A stretch of 64,000 bases of DNA from Anderseniella sp963787895 (GTDB taxonomy: Bacteria > Pseudomonadota > Alphaproteobacteria > Rhizobiales > Aestuariivirgaceae): contig CAWBEX010000004.1 in assembly GCA_963787895.1 (NCBI GenBank), positions 142,955 to 206,954 of the forward strand, given 5' to 3'. Both the position numbers and the translations under genes were made by a program. Below are positions 54,723 to 62,854 of the stretch, one piece after another; the first letter of the stretch is position 1, and each line of letters opens with the position of its first letter. The notes under the pieces are model-generated. The model was not told the origin of the DNA. It saw only the letters and a list, made by a program, of their open reading frames with translations, and searched no databases.

Positions 54723-55694
54723 TCAATTGGTTGAGCTGGTCACAAGTGCGTCATGTAGACCGCGAGATCTCACTGCCTCCAGTGCAGCGAGAGCATTCGA
54801 TTGATCAGCAAAGGGCCCTACTCTGACCCGGTGGACTGTCCCGAAACTGCCGCTGGTTGGTGATACCTGCACGTTGCCGAGATCAGCGAGCATCGACCTG
54901 GTTCTGTTGGCATTGTCGGGGTCGGAGAATGAGGCAACCTGTACAAAGTAATCCGCCCCTGTATGTGTAGATGCCATGGACACCGTCGCAGCGGCTTCAG
55001 TGGATGCAATCTGCTCCTCGCCATAACGGCCATCGCGCAGATTGGCACTCGCAATCATCTGGTTCACTGGAGTGTTGCGCTGAAGTTCCGCATTCATGGC
55101 GGCCAGGTGGCTGTAACTCGCATCCTTCAGAGGTGCAGGACCGATGTACTGCACACGTGCCTTGGTCTTGCCCTTGTTCCTGAATCCGAGAACGTCAGCC
55201 GAGCGCTTGGACATGTCGATGATCCGGTCATCGACAAACGGACCTCTATCATTCACGCGCACAATAACCTCGCGGCCATTCTCCAGGTTTGTGACCTTTG
55301 CATAACTCGGCAGTTCCATAGTTGTGTGCGCTGCAGTCAGTTGCTCCATGTCAAACCACTCGCCATTGGATGTCATACGGCGGTTGAACTTTGGACCATA
55401 CCATGAGGCCACGCCGGACTTGTCGTAACCAGGCTCGTGTCTTGGATGGAATTTTATGCCGGCGACCTCATATGACTCGCCAATGTGACGGCGCCCTCCT
55501 CCCTTCGGCATTGGGCCCTTGGCGTCATTCCAGATGGGCGAACCCACACCGGCAAAGGGATCCTGCTTCTTTCCCATTGGCCCTGAACCTGAACAACCGG
55601 CCAGAGTTACGGCAATGGCACACAGCAAACCCGCGCCAACGGCGTAAAATCCCTTGCGGCTGCGGTTCGGCAACTTCACATTGTGGTTGTTCAT
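54723..55694 (-). CDS. rlpA: RlpA-family septal ring lytic transglycosylase lipoprotein with SPOR domain
   Basis: A lipoprotein of about 323 residues. The lipobox is VTLAGC after a hydrophobic segment. The double-psi beta-barrel domain reads SGVASWYGPKFNRRMTSNGEWFD ... VRVNDRGPFVDDRIIDMSKRSADVLG, with the conserved His (TAAHTT) and Asp of RlpA. The final 75 residues are a SPOR domain (DYFVQVASFSDPDNANRTRSML). It cleaves or binds denuded glycan at the septum. ATGs at 55694 and 55715 are both possible. Confidence 0.92.
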   Translation of the reverse strand: MNNHNVKLPNRSRKGFYAVGAGLLCAIAVTLAGCSGSGPMGKKQDPFAGVGSPIWNDAKGPMPKGGGRRHIGESYEVAGIKFHPRHEPGYDKSGVASWYGPKFNRRMTSNGEWFDMEQLTAAHTTMELPSYAKVTNLENGREVIVRVNDRGPFVDDRIIDMSKRSADVLGFRNKGKTKARVQYIGPAPLKDASYSHLAAMNAELQRNTPVNQMIASANLRDGRYGEEQIASTEAAATVSMASTHTGADYFVQVASFSDPDNANRTRSMLADLGNVQVSPTSGSFGTVHRVRVGPFADQSNALAALEAVRSRGLHDALVTSSTN

Positions 55695-55858
55695 TTGTAC
55701 TTTGTTTCCGTGCATCGGCGCCGTCTCATGGATAATGGTCAATTGACAAGACCCCTAAGAATTGAACGATGATGTACGAACTCCGGTAAATGCCGCGTTC
55801 AGGAACGCGGTTAATGAAGTGTTTAGTTCCTCCCTCCCCCGACGGCCAGGTCAACGCA

Positions 55859-57214
55859 ATGGTTGCAGCGTCCAATAATGCTAATCTGCACGATGCAGCC
55901 CGCGAGCAGCAATCGTTGACGGGCAAGCTCGCGATTGCAATCGCTGAAAAGTCAATTGGTGGCGACGACCTTCAAGCCGCCTGCCTGTTTACACTGGACG
56001 CGGTGGCAAATTTCATTGCCGGGCGCAATTCCCTGCAAGGACGCAAATTGCTTGCATGGCTGAGTTACCTGCAGTCAGGCCACAATACCAACGTAGACGA
56101 AGCCAGATTGTCCTTTTTTTATGGTGCTTTAAGCCACATCCTTGAAGTAGATGACTTGCATCGTGCATCAGTGGTGCATCCAGGTTGCGTAGTTGTACCT
56201 GCGGTTCTGGCGACAGGCGCCGGGATGCCTGGTCACGAAGTATTGTCCGCAGTGATCAGGGGCTTCGAGGCATGCTGCCGCGTGGGTATGTGTGTTGGCT
56301 CTGAACACTACAAGATCTGGCACAACACGGCCACATGCGGCCCATTCGGGTCGGCTATGGCAGGCGCCAGCCTCCTGAAACTTGACTATCGACAAACCGT
56401 TCACGCCCTGGGAAATGCCGGATCACAATCATCCGGTCTCTGGGAGTTTCTCGATACCGGTGCGGAAACGAAGCACCTTCATGCAGGCCGCGGAGCCGAA
56501 GCCGGTGTTGTTGCCGCAGGCCTTGCACTGCAAGGCTTCACCGGGGCGCCTCATATTCTTGAAGGTGAGCGCGGCTTCTTCAAAGCCACCTGCCCCAATG
56601 CCAACCCGGCATTACTCCTGCCATCAGCAGAAGAACCCTGGCAATTGCACCTGACATCGATCAAGCCATGGCCGTCCTGCAGACACACGCACCCTGCAAT
56701 TGAATGCGGGTTGGCACTCAACAAACAGATTGAGCGAGTGGAGAATGTGAAGGCCATCACTGTTACAGCCTACGGCGCGGCACTCGACCTTTGTGACCGG
56801 CTGCAAACTGACAGTGCATATGCTGGCAAGTTCTCGCTGCAACACTGCGTTTCGGCGGCATTGTCAGACGGAATAGTGGACTTCGGTTCGTTCGATACCG
56901 CTGCACGCGACCGGCTGGCTTCTCTGAGGCATAAAGTAACGGTCTGTGCCGCTGAACCTTATGCATCCAGCTATCCCCGGCACTGGGGCAGCAGAGTTGA
57001 GGTGGTGCTGGTCGATGGCAGAGAACTGTCGCACGAGGTGAGCGATGCGCGAGGCGACCCGGAACTACCGCTATCCAGGCAGGACATGATCGAAAAGGCT
57101 GCCGGACTCATGCGACATGGCGGTATCGAAGATCCCGATGAACTGATCCAGCAGGTTCTATCGCTAGCGGATGATGCCCCACTGCCGGACTTTTCCGCAT
57201 ACCTCGCTGTGTGA
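55859..57214 (+). CDS. MmgE/PrpD family protein
   Basis: A protein of about 451 residues of the MmgE/PrpD superfamily (2-methylcitrate dehydratase, cis-aconitate decarboxylase and unknown relatives). The helical domain has TLDAVANFIAGRNSLQG and SFFYGALSHILEVDDLHRASVVHPGC; the lid domain has LTSIKPWPSCRHTHPAIE, with the conserved KxxPxCRHTHP-like motif. The ATG at 55859 has AGG 8 bases upstream; the frame is open to 55790. It is divergent from rlpA. Substrate unknown; no prpB/prpC is near. Confidence 0.87.
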   Translation: MVAASNNANLHDAAREQQSLTGKLAIAIAEKSIGGDDLQAACLFTLDAVANFIAGRNSLQGRKLLAWLSYLQSGHNTNVDEARLSFFYGALSHILEVDDLHRASVVHPGCVVVPAVLATGAGMPGHEVLSAVIRGFEACCRVGMCVGSEHYKIWHNTATCGPFGSAMAGASLLKLDYRQTVHALGNAGSQSSGLWEFLDTGAETKHLHAGRGAEAGVVAAGLALQGFTGAPHILEGERGFFKATCPNANPALLLPSAEEPWQLHLTSIKPWPSCRHTHPAIECGLALNKQIERVENVKAITVTAYGAALDLCDRLQTDSAYAGKFSLQHCVSAALSDGIVDFGSFDTAARDRLASLRHKVTVCAAEPYASSYPRHWGSRVEVVLVDGRELSHEVSDARGDPELPLSRQDMIEKAAGLMRHGGIEDPDELIQQVLSLADDAPLPDFSAYLAV

Positions 57215-57261
57215 GCCAATCCTTCACAAGCAAGACAAGCTTCCGGCATTGTTGAGAAAAA

Positions 57262-58140
57262 CTAGTTCGTGGCGCTGGAAGTTGCATCCTTGGTCGTGGA
57301 GCCAGTGGATTTGGTCTCTTCTGGCGTGACGGTTTTCGCCGTACCATTGTTTTCAACGGTAGTGGCGGCATTTGCAGCCTCAAGCACGGTCTTGAGTCGC
57401 GTCATGTTTTCAATGCCGTGCTTGTTGCCAGCCGCAGCGGACTTCTCGTACAGCTCCAGGGCTTTGGTCTGGTCCTTCACCGTTCCCCAGCCCATTTCGT
57501 ACAAGCCGCCCAAGTTGTTTTGTCCCCAGGAATTGCCTGCCTTTGCAGTGTCACTGAACAGCTGGAATGCAATCGTCAAGTCGCGGTCGGCCCCGAGGCC
57601 TTGCAAATACAGCAGGCCAAGGTTGTTCTTTGCTTCAATATGCCCTTTGTCCGCTGCGATTGTGTAGTATTTAACCGCATTGGCTGGTGCTTCGGAAACT
57701 CCATCGCCAAACTGGAAGGCATGACCAGCCTTGTATGCTGCTTCGACATGCCCTTTTCTGGCCGCGCTTTCATATAGTGTAACGGCGTTCTTCTTGTTGG
57801 CTTCCAGCCCACTGCCGCCTTCCGACAACAGATTGGCCAGCATGAATTGCGCCTCGACGCTGTCCTTTTCGGCGGCCTTGGTAAGGTACTTGGCGGCGCT
57901 GACAGCGCTTTTGCGCGCACCATTGTCACCTGCAAGATGATCCTTCGCCAGCGAGATCGCGGCCGCCACATCACCCTTGTTCGCCAGATTCCGCTTTTCG
58001 CGGTAACTCAATTCGGAAAGATCAACCGCCTCTGCCGCCTGCGTCCCGGTTTCAGCAGATGTTTGCGCAACAGCCAGCTGCGGCAAGGCCGTTGCCAAGA
58101 GGAAGACAACTGCAAGACGTGTAAACAAGATAACCCCCAA
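57262..58140 (-). CDS. Secreted Sel1-repeat (TPR-like) protein
   Basis: A protein of up to 292 residues with a signal peptide (FTRLAVVFLLATALPQLAVA) and about five Sel1-like repeats of 36 residues (for example AKNNLGLLYLQGLGADRDLTIAFQLF and GQNNLGGLYEMGWGTVKDQTKALELYEKSA), then a Thr/Lys-rich tail. No ATG is available: the frame starts with TTG at 58140, and another TTG at 58128 has GGGGG 5 bases before it and may be the real start. Function unknown; such proteins are scaffolds in the periplasm or on the surface. Confidence 0.82.
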   Translation of the reverse strand: MGVILFTRLAVVFLLATALPQLAVAQTSAETGTQAAEAVDLSELSYREKRNLANKGDVAAAISLAKDHLAGDNGARKSAVSAAKYLTKAAEKDSVEAQFMLANLLSEGGSGLEANKKNAVTLYESAARKGHVEAAYKAGHAFQFGDGVSEAPANAVKYYTIAADKGHIEAKNNLGLLYLQGLGADRDLTIAFQLFSDTAKAGNSWGQNNLGGLYEMGWGTVKDQTKALELYEKSAAAGNKHGIENMTRLKTVLEAANAATTVENNGTAKTVTPEETKSTGSTTKDATSSATN

Positions 58141-58231
58141 TTCGACTATACGTTTCTATCAACTCTCACTATGTGTCACACAACCTTTTGGTTATTGCCA
58201 GTCCACCAATCGGCATGCATGCACGCCGAGC

Positions 58232-58666
58232 TTATTTAACTCTCGTCCAGGTCTGAGAACCACACAGGAACAAGGCAAAACAGCCTTCAACTTCCATGGT
58301 GGCAAGTTGCGGTTTCAGGTAGAGGTCATAAACCTTGCCGTCTTCGGCATTGTAGACCTGCCCCTTGAGCAGTTCGTTGGCTTCGTCCGGGCGCAACCCC
58401 TTGATGATTGTCATTCCCAGAATTGGTTTGCTGCGTTCTGCCGCATCCGGGTTGTTTACATCTGTCTTTGGCAAGCCATTGCCGTCTACCGGCTCCTTCA
58501 GCCAAACTATCCGGCCACACAGGTAACCACCGCATTCGGCAATCTCTATGTTCGACTTGCCGTCCTCGTCAGCCCAAACTCCCATCGCAACCTTGGCTGG
58601 CTGCGCAGAAACCGCCTGAGCTGCCGCCATGAGTCCAGCGAGAGCAATAAAAATCTTTTTATTCAT
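58232..58666 (-). CDS. DUF2147 domain secreted protein
   Basis: A 144-residue exported protein with a signal peptide (IFIALAGLMAAAQAVSAQ). The DUF2147 fold is recognisable: GVWADEDGKSNIEIAECGGYLCGRIVWLKEP, then PILGMTIIKGLRPD and AEDGKVYDLYLKPQ. Four cysteines could form disulfides. The family is periplasmic and of unknown function. The ATG at 58666 directly follows an in-frame GTG. It lies 91 bases upstream of the Sel1 gene on the same strand. Confidence 0.88.
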   Translation of the reverse strand: MNKKIFIALAGLMAAAQAVSAQPAKVAMGVWADEDGKSNIEIAECGGYLCGRIVWLKEPVDGNGLPKTDVNNPDAAERSKPILGMTIIKGLRPDEANELLKGQVYNAEDGKVYDLYLKPQLATMEVEGCFALFLCGSQTWTRVK

Positions 58667-58854
58667 CACTTGCCTGTCAACATCGTCACATCAAACTTGA
58701 GTCTCCTAAGACTCATCTGTGGCCACAGTAGGACAATCATAGTGAATGGAGTATGAAGGGCTGCGCGTTCAGTGGACTTTGCGAATACACTTGCGCAGCA
58801 GCAATGGCGGCATTAAACCAACCGACACGTGCCTATGTGAATGCAAGGTGCTCA

Positions 58855-58942
58855 GGAGGGGTGGCAGAGTGGTCGATTGCGGCGGTCTTGAAAACCGTTG
58901 GGCCTCACGGTCCCGGGGGTTCGAATCCCTCCCCCTCCGCCA
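58855..58942 (+). tRNA. tRNA-Ser (anticodon UGA)
   Basis: An 88-nt class II tRNA with a long variable arm. The acceptor GGAGGGG (58855-58861) pairs with CCCCTCC (58932-58938), followed by discriminator G and an encoded CCA (58940-58942). The anticodon stem CGGT/ACCG holds loop CTTGAAA with anticodon TGA, the variable arm is present (GTTGGGCCTCACGG region), and the T loop has GGTTCGAATCC. The DNA downstream is degraded accessory sequence. Confidence 0.97.
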
Positions 58943-59206
58943 TCAAGTCAGCGCAAGCTATTGATATGGTTTGTGTTTTGAATTTTGCCCATCGCCTTGC
59001 CCCACAAAATATCCCTCAACTGGGTTTGTGAAGCGGGATCAGATGGCATCAATCCTGAAACCTGACCACTGGTAGAACAAAAAGGGCTGAGGCGGCAGGC
59101 TGTCCAGTTTGGCACCTCGGCCATAAGTTTCAATCAGCTCTGACACGTCCACCGGCATCATTGCCTTCGTGAAGCTGAAAAGGCCGATTGGCCGGGCCTT
59201 CTCAAC

Positions 59207-59674
59207 ATGTACCGGGAGGTCTTTCCAGAGGAAGACCTCGTTCCTTTGGTGCAGGAGTTGCTGGCGCAGGAGTTTGGTGTTCTATCGCTTGCTGCTTATC
59301 ACAATACATCAATCGTAGGGCACATCCTTTTTACCGCCTGCGCTATAAACGGACGCCGTGAGCCTGTGAGGCTGCTGGGGCCGATGGGGGTTATTCCCAG
59401 CTTACAGAAGCAGGGCATCGGAAGCCTTTTGATCAAAGAGGGGCTTCGGCGACTCAGTGACGACGGCGTGAATGTTGCGCTGGTGCTTGGCGATCCAAAT
59501 TATTATGGCCGGTTTGGCTTTAACGCATGCGATACTATCGCGCCGCCTTATGATCTGCCTGCTGAATGGCGGTCCGCCTGGCAGGTACTGACCCTTCATG
59601 CTTCCGAGGACGCGATTTCAGGAAAACTTTCAGTTCCGAGCCCATGGGCGGTACCTGCTCTTTGGCTGCCTTAG
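59207..59674 (+). CDS. GNAT family N-acetyltransferase, N-terminal start unclear
   Basis: A GNAT acetyltransferase (YhbS-like). The acetyl-CoA site is GPMGVIPSLQKQGIGSLLIKEGL, followed by ALVLGDPNYYGRFGF. The listed ATG gives 155 residues but cuts the family's first strand and helix. The upstream codons (LREAEKADWPGLLN, about 59165-59206) look like the real N-terminus, yet no ATG, GTG or TTG exists in that frame before the TGA at 59141. So the gene is either slightly truncated, frameshifted at its 5' end, or starts late. The substrate is unknown. Confidence 0.72.
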   Translation: MYREVFPEEDLVPLVQELLAQEFGVLSLAAYHNTSIVGHILFTACAINGRREPVRLLGPMGVIPSLQKQGIGSLLIKEGLRRLSDDGVNVALVLGDPNYYGRFGFNACDTIAPPYDLPAEWRSAWQVLTLHASEDAISGKLSVPSPWAVPALWLP

Positions 59675-59720
59675 CCCGTCGCATCGCACTTTCTGCGCGC
59701 ATATCCCCCTGAGGCACTGA

Positions 59721-60038
59721 CTATCTTGCCGTACCTTCTTTTCCAGAGAGGAGATGCGCCTTATGCAGCCTTATCATCCCAATCAACACGATCAGGCCAG
59801 CCGGTCGATCTTCATGTCCTCGGTCATTGGGTGACTTGCCCTGCTGCGGCAGTAAGAACCCCCAACGCATCATGACCAGTTCGCGCCTTCCGCCAGACAA
59901 CCTCACCACTGGTGCGTCATAGGCCGGGAATATGGATGGCTGCTGCGGCAGGTTGCTGGCAGATGAATGTACGCCATCCACCTTAAACAAGCGGCGGATC
60001 GCTTCCACGTTGCTAATGTGAGAATACAGGTTGCACAT
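59721..60038 (-). pseudogene. Truncated SRAP (SOS response-associated peptidase, YedK/HMCES family) gene
   Basis: The first 65 residues match the start of an SRAP protein, which crosslinks to abasic sites in single-stranded DNA through Cys2. MCNLYSHISNVEAIRRLF, the IFPAYDAPVVR segment and ELVMMRWGFLLPQQGKSP are clear. After GKSP the similarity ends abruptly and a short unrelated tail runs to the stop at 59721. Full SRAP proteins are over 200 residues with a catalytic His and Glu further on, so this is a 3'-truncated remnant. Confidence 0.78.
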
Positions 60039-60124
60039 GGGTTGATGCCCTCACAGCGCCGATGGTTCGGGAATATCCTTTCAAGCACCGCAAGAGAATG
60101 CACACTCATAGAGTGCAGGACACG

Positions 60125-60418
60125 TCAGTATGATGGCAGCAATGACCTGCGTTGCACACACCGGCCATAGTAGGGAGATGTCGTGGCAACCTTGCAAGTG
60201 ATGTTCTTTGGATCCCGGCTATCACACATCCAGTTTCCCTTTTCAAGCCATGGCTTGCAGGTAGATTCACTCTCATACAGTGCGTGCGTTGTGCATCTAT
60301 CAGTGCCGGTCTCGCAAACTTGCGCCTCCCAACCCCATGTGGACCGCTCGCTCCAAAGTAACCATCCTAAGACAGTCGCTACAACGAGGATCGTCACTGT
60401 AATTGCTTCATTGTTCAC
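60125..60418 (-). CDS. Small membrane-anchored cysteine-rich protein of unknown function
   Basis: A 97-residue protein, family not recognised. It starts with a GTG at 60418 preceded by a strong GGGGAGG ribosome site with 5-base spacing, which supports a real gene. One N-terminal membrane segment (ITVTILVVATVLGWLLW) is followed by a small domain with six cysteines (in AQVCETGTDRC, STCKPW, WMCDS, ITCKV, GRCVQ) that would lie in the periplasm and form disulfides. It sits alone among gene fragments. Confidence 0.62.
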   Translation of the reverse strand: MNNEAITVTILVVATVLGWLLWSERSTWGWEAQVCETGTDRCTTHALYESESTCKPWLEKGNWMCDSRDPKNITCKVATTSPYYGRCVQRRSLLPSY

Positions 60419-60880
60419 GACCGCCTCCCCAATCTGGTTTGAACCACTGATTAGCTTAATAGATTATCGATTTGTCAAACGACGCCACCACTGGAACTTC
60501 ACACTAGGCACCGGAAACGTCCGTTGGAGGCTCTAGCTGGCACATACTCTCCGACCTGAAATTTGTTTCTTGCCTGAAATCCGTCTCCTGGACGCACTTG
60601 GTTGGCGGCACGGGGCATTCTGAGGAGCGGCTACGACCGGTCAGTGTCGAAGGATGCGATCTGGTCCAATATCACCGCAAGGCAGTCTAGTGATCCGTCT
60701 GCGAATGATCCTGGTCGTGATGCTGACCAAGCAGGAAATGAAGCGACTTGAGGCTGCTGCCGTGAAAACACAAGCCCAAAGCCTCAGCCGCATGGGTGCG
60801 GGACAAACTGTTATGGGAATGCTAAAGGCTCGGTCCAGAAATAAATGCGACAATTCAGGCCATTCAGGGTTGCTAGATAG
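60419..60880. other. Stretch without a recognisable gene
   Basis: About 460 bases with no supported gene. An 82-codon frame at 60654-60902 (with a possible internal start at 60720, MLTKQEMKRLEAAAVKTQ) has no ribosome site or family resemblance that I can see. The stretch looks like degraded sequence between the Cys-rich membrane protein and the nitroreductase fragment. Confidence 0.5.
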
Positions 60881-61075
60881 ATGTTCGTTTCCGAAGCCTT
60901 AAAGTCACAAATCAGCTGCCGCAAGTTCCTGCCTGATCCGGTACCGTATGAAACTGTCAGGCTTGTCACCGAGATGGCGAGATTGGCACCGTCAGGCGGC
61001 AACCTGCAGCCTTGGCATCTTTGGGCGGAAGGTGTGAATTCGCCGCAATTGCACAGCGGTTATGTCAATTTGTGA
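60881..61075 (+). pseudogene. N-terminal fragment of a nitroreductase
   Basis: The 64 residues match the beginning of an FMN-dependent nitroreductase: SEALKSQISCRKFLPDPVP with the FMN-binding Arg, and LAPSGGNLQPWHLW. The reading then stops at 61075, whereas a full protein is about 200-230 residues. The following 295 bases carry no continuation in another frame that I can recognise, so this is a remnant. Confidence 0.75.
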
Positions 61076-61275
61076 AAAGCGGACTTCCACCCAACGGAGA
61101 TTTTTTCCGTAATGCTGCGTCGCCGCATGACCGCTCCGAGCCCACAACGGACATCTCGGTGCACTGCAACCAAACCCTGCTCAGGGCCCTTTGAAGACTT
61201 TTGCCACGCCGCACTTAATGCCTGCAATTGCAGGGAGTAGTCATCACTTTTTTGAGGCACGCGTATCTGTGATTG

Positions 61276-61297
61276 CGATGTGACCTGTTTCACATCG
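61276..61297. promoter_or_regulatory. CRP/FNR-family operator, CGATGTGA-N6-TCACATCG
   Basis: A perfect palindrome with 8-base arms and a 6-base spacer; its core TGTGA-N6-TCACA is exactly the CRP consensus. It is centred 84 bases upstream of the ATG of the lysine-rich secreted protein. A TATTCT at 61316-61321 could serve as the -10 box of a class II-type promoter, with the site near -41. Which Crp/Fnr-family protein binds is unknown. Confidence 0.65.
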
Positions 61298-61370
61298 TCC
61301 AGCGTTTCCAAGCGTTATTCTGAAATCGAAATCGGAATACTGCCATCAGAACTCACCAAGGAGAAACGCT

Positions 61371-62708
61371 ATGAAACCCGCAACGCTTATGCTCTCAGCT
61401 GCAGTCGTCAGTATGATGCTATTTGCTCCTGTCGCTTTCCCGGGTGCAGAAGCTGCTAGCATCAAGATCAAACCGCAGATCGTGAAAGTGAAACCTAAAG
61501 TCACTATCGCTAAGCCCAAGATACGGGTGAAGGTGCGAACTGCAACCATACGCATCAAACCAACTGTGAAGGTCAGGGTTAAACCTGTTACACCAAAAAT
61601 TGTTGCTACCAGAAAGCTCGCCCCCAAAGTCATTCAGACTTTGAAGGTGAACCCTAGGCCAAAGGTAGTTGTTTCACCAACAATTGCCGTGGCCAGAAAC
61701 ACTCAGAAGGTGAAGGTCGCTACCCCACGGACTAAGCCGACGGCACCAGTCGCCTCAGGACTTGCAAATCCGGCCGCGGGCAAGATCGCCACGTCCCGAA
61801 TTGGGGACCAGCGGCACCTAAAGGATGTAATGCAGGCAGCTGCAGCAGCTGACGCCGCGAGGGATGTAATCAGCCTCGGCAAAATGCGAGGTTCTGCCAC
61901 ACCCGAATTCGGTTTGCCGATGGCTGATCTCACTCGCAATATGCCGACCAATCAGGAGCGTCTTGGAAAAACTGAAGTTCCTGATCGCACAGGGAACATG
62001 TTCCCAGGGGATGATCTCGGCGGTGGATCAAGCGGTTTTGTTGGCCTTGGTAACACTGGCTCAGGCAAGCAACCCGCTAATCCGTGGGGCGTGGATACTG
62101 CTGGTGCAATTAATCGCGCAGCAAAAAATGGCGATGGATCTGTAACTTTACCGGTTCACAATCCAAAGGACACACGGACTGATCAAGTTTATAGTGCTGA
62201 TACTCTCTCACTTGACGCCACAGCATATACAATGACTATAAAGAATAGAGCAGACGGTAGCTCTACGATAATTCACGATGGATTTTTTGCGGGGGTAAAC
62301 GACGGCGAACACATCTATGGGCTAGACCTGAGGAATGTCACTGAAATTGATGCAAACGGTCGGGTAACCGAGGAGACGCACTTAAATACTCACACTACGC
62401 CAAGTTTTGAACCAGTAGCGCCTAGAACTACTCGGCTCACCAACCCAGACTATGTCGAAGGCAGCTCCACCTGCCGTGACATCAACTGCATCGTACGGGG
62501 AGAAGGTACCCCCAAGGGCCTTCAGTACGCAGACGTCAAGGACGGCAAGACGCAAGTTAATCCCGGCCCTGACAATGCACAACCCAATGGTTGGGCCAGC
62601 GGTAGCGCTGTGTACACCGCCAGCGATGTTCTGGAACGCTATGATGAAGATGGCCGCAACAATACTGCGCATCGGCCAATTGACCGTGATCGGGTCCAGA
62701 GTGACTAG
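61371..62708 (+). CDS. Lysine-rich repetitive secreted protein of unknown function
   Basis: A 445-residue protein not matched to a family. AAGGAG at 61358-61363 precedes the ATG. The signal peptide (LMLSAAVVSMMLFAPVAFPGAEA) is followed by about 95 residues of alternating Lys/Arg with Val/Ile/Pro/Thr (units like VKVKPKVTIAKPKI), a strongly basic beta-prone tract. The rest is a neutral to acidic region with Gly/Asn stretches, a beta-rich part (SLDATAYTMTIKNRADGSSTI) and a Cys pair (STCRDINC) near 365. Parts around 62,150-62,350 are more AT-rich than the neighbourhood. It may be an extracellular or cell-surface polyanion-binding protein; that is inference. Confidence 0.75.
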   Translation: MKPATLMLSAAVVSMMLFAPVAFPGAEAASIKIKPQIVKVKPKVTIAKPKIRVKVRTATIRIKPTVKVRVKPVTPKIVATRKLAPKVIQTLKVNPRPKVVVSPTIAVARNTQKVKVATPRTKPTAPVASGLANPAAGKIATSRIGDQRHLKDVMQAAAAADAARDVISLGKMRGSATPEFGLPMADLTRNMPTNQERLGKTEVPDRTGNMFPGDDLGGGSSGFVGLGNTGSGKQPANPWGVDTAGAINRAAKNGDGSVTLPVHNPKDTRTDQVYSADTLSLDATAYTMTIKNRADGSSTIIHDGFFAGVNDGEHIYGLDLRNVTEIDANGRVTEETHLNTHTTPSFEPVAPRTTRLTNPDYVEGSSTCRDINCIVRGEGTPKGLQYADVKDGKTQVNPGPDNAQPNGWASGSAVYTASDVLERYDEDGRNNTAHRPIDRDRVQSD

Positions 62709-62737
62709 CTTCTGAACACTTAGATACCACCTACCCA

Positions 62738-62763
62738 CAACCCCGTCGCGATAGGCGGGGTTG
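62738..62763 (+). terminator. Probable Rho-independent terminator
   Basis: CAACCCCG (62738-62745) pairs with CGGGGTTG (62756-62763) over a 10-base loop, 30 bases after the stop of the lysine-rich protein gene. The T tail is short (CTCTTTGG), so efficiency is uncertain. Confidence 0.6.
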
Positions 62764-62854
62764 CTCTTTGGTGCGTACACTATTGTAACTGGCCAATCTC
62801 AATCCACCTTGGTATTGTAAGACGCAAAGCAACCTCAGCTTGGCGAAATAACTC

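Noticed and set aside
58746..59031. Open frames of 72 and 92 codons across tRNA-Ser
   Set aside because: They are translations of the tRNA gene (the VAEWSIAAVLKT type of sequence is a well-known artefact) and have no ribosome site.
59040..59240. Minus-strand frame ending ...FLFYQWSGFRIDAI near the acetyltransferase start
   Set aside because: It reads smoothly and could be the C-terminus of a lost gene, but half of it is antisense to the acetyltransferase and I recognise no family; support is too weak.
60654..60902. 82-codon plus-strand frame
   Set aside because: No ribosome site, no recognisable family and overlap with the nitroreductase fragment start.
61400..61740. Lys/Pro repeat region as a CRISPR or DNA tandem repeat
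   Set aside because: The repetition is at the protein level with drifting units; the DNA shows no regular repeat-spacer pattern.
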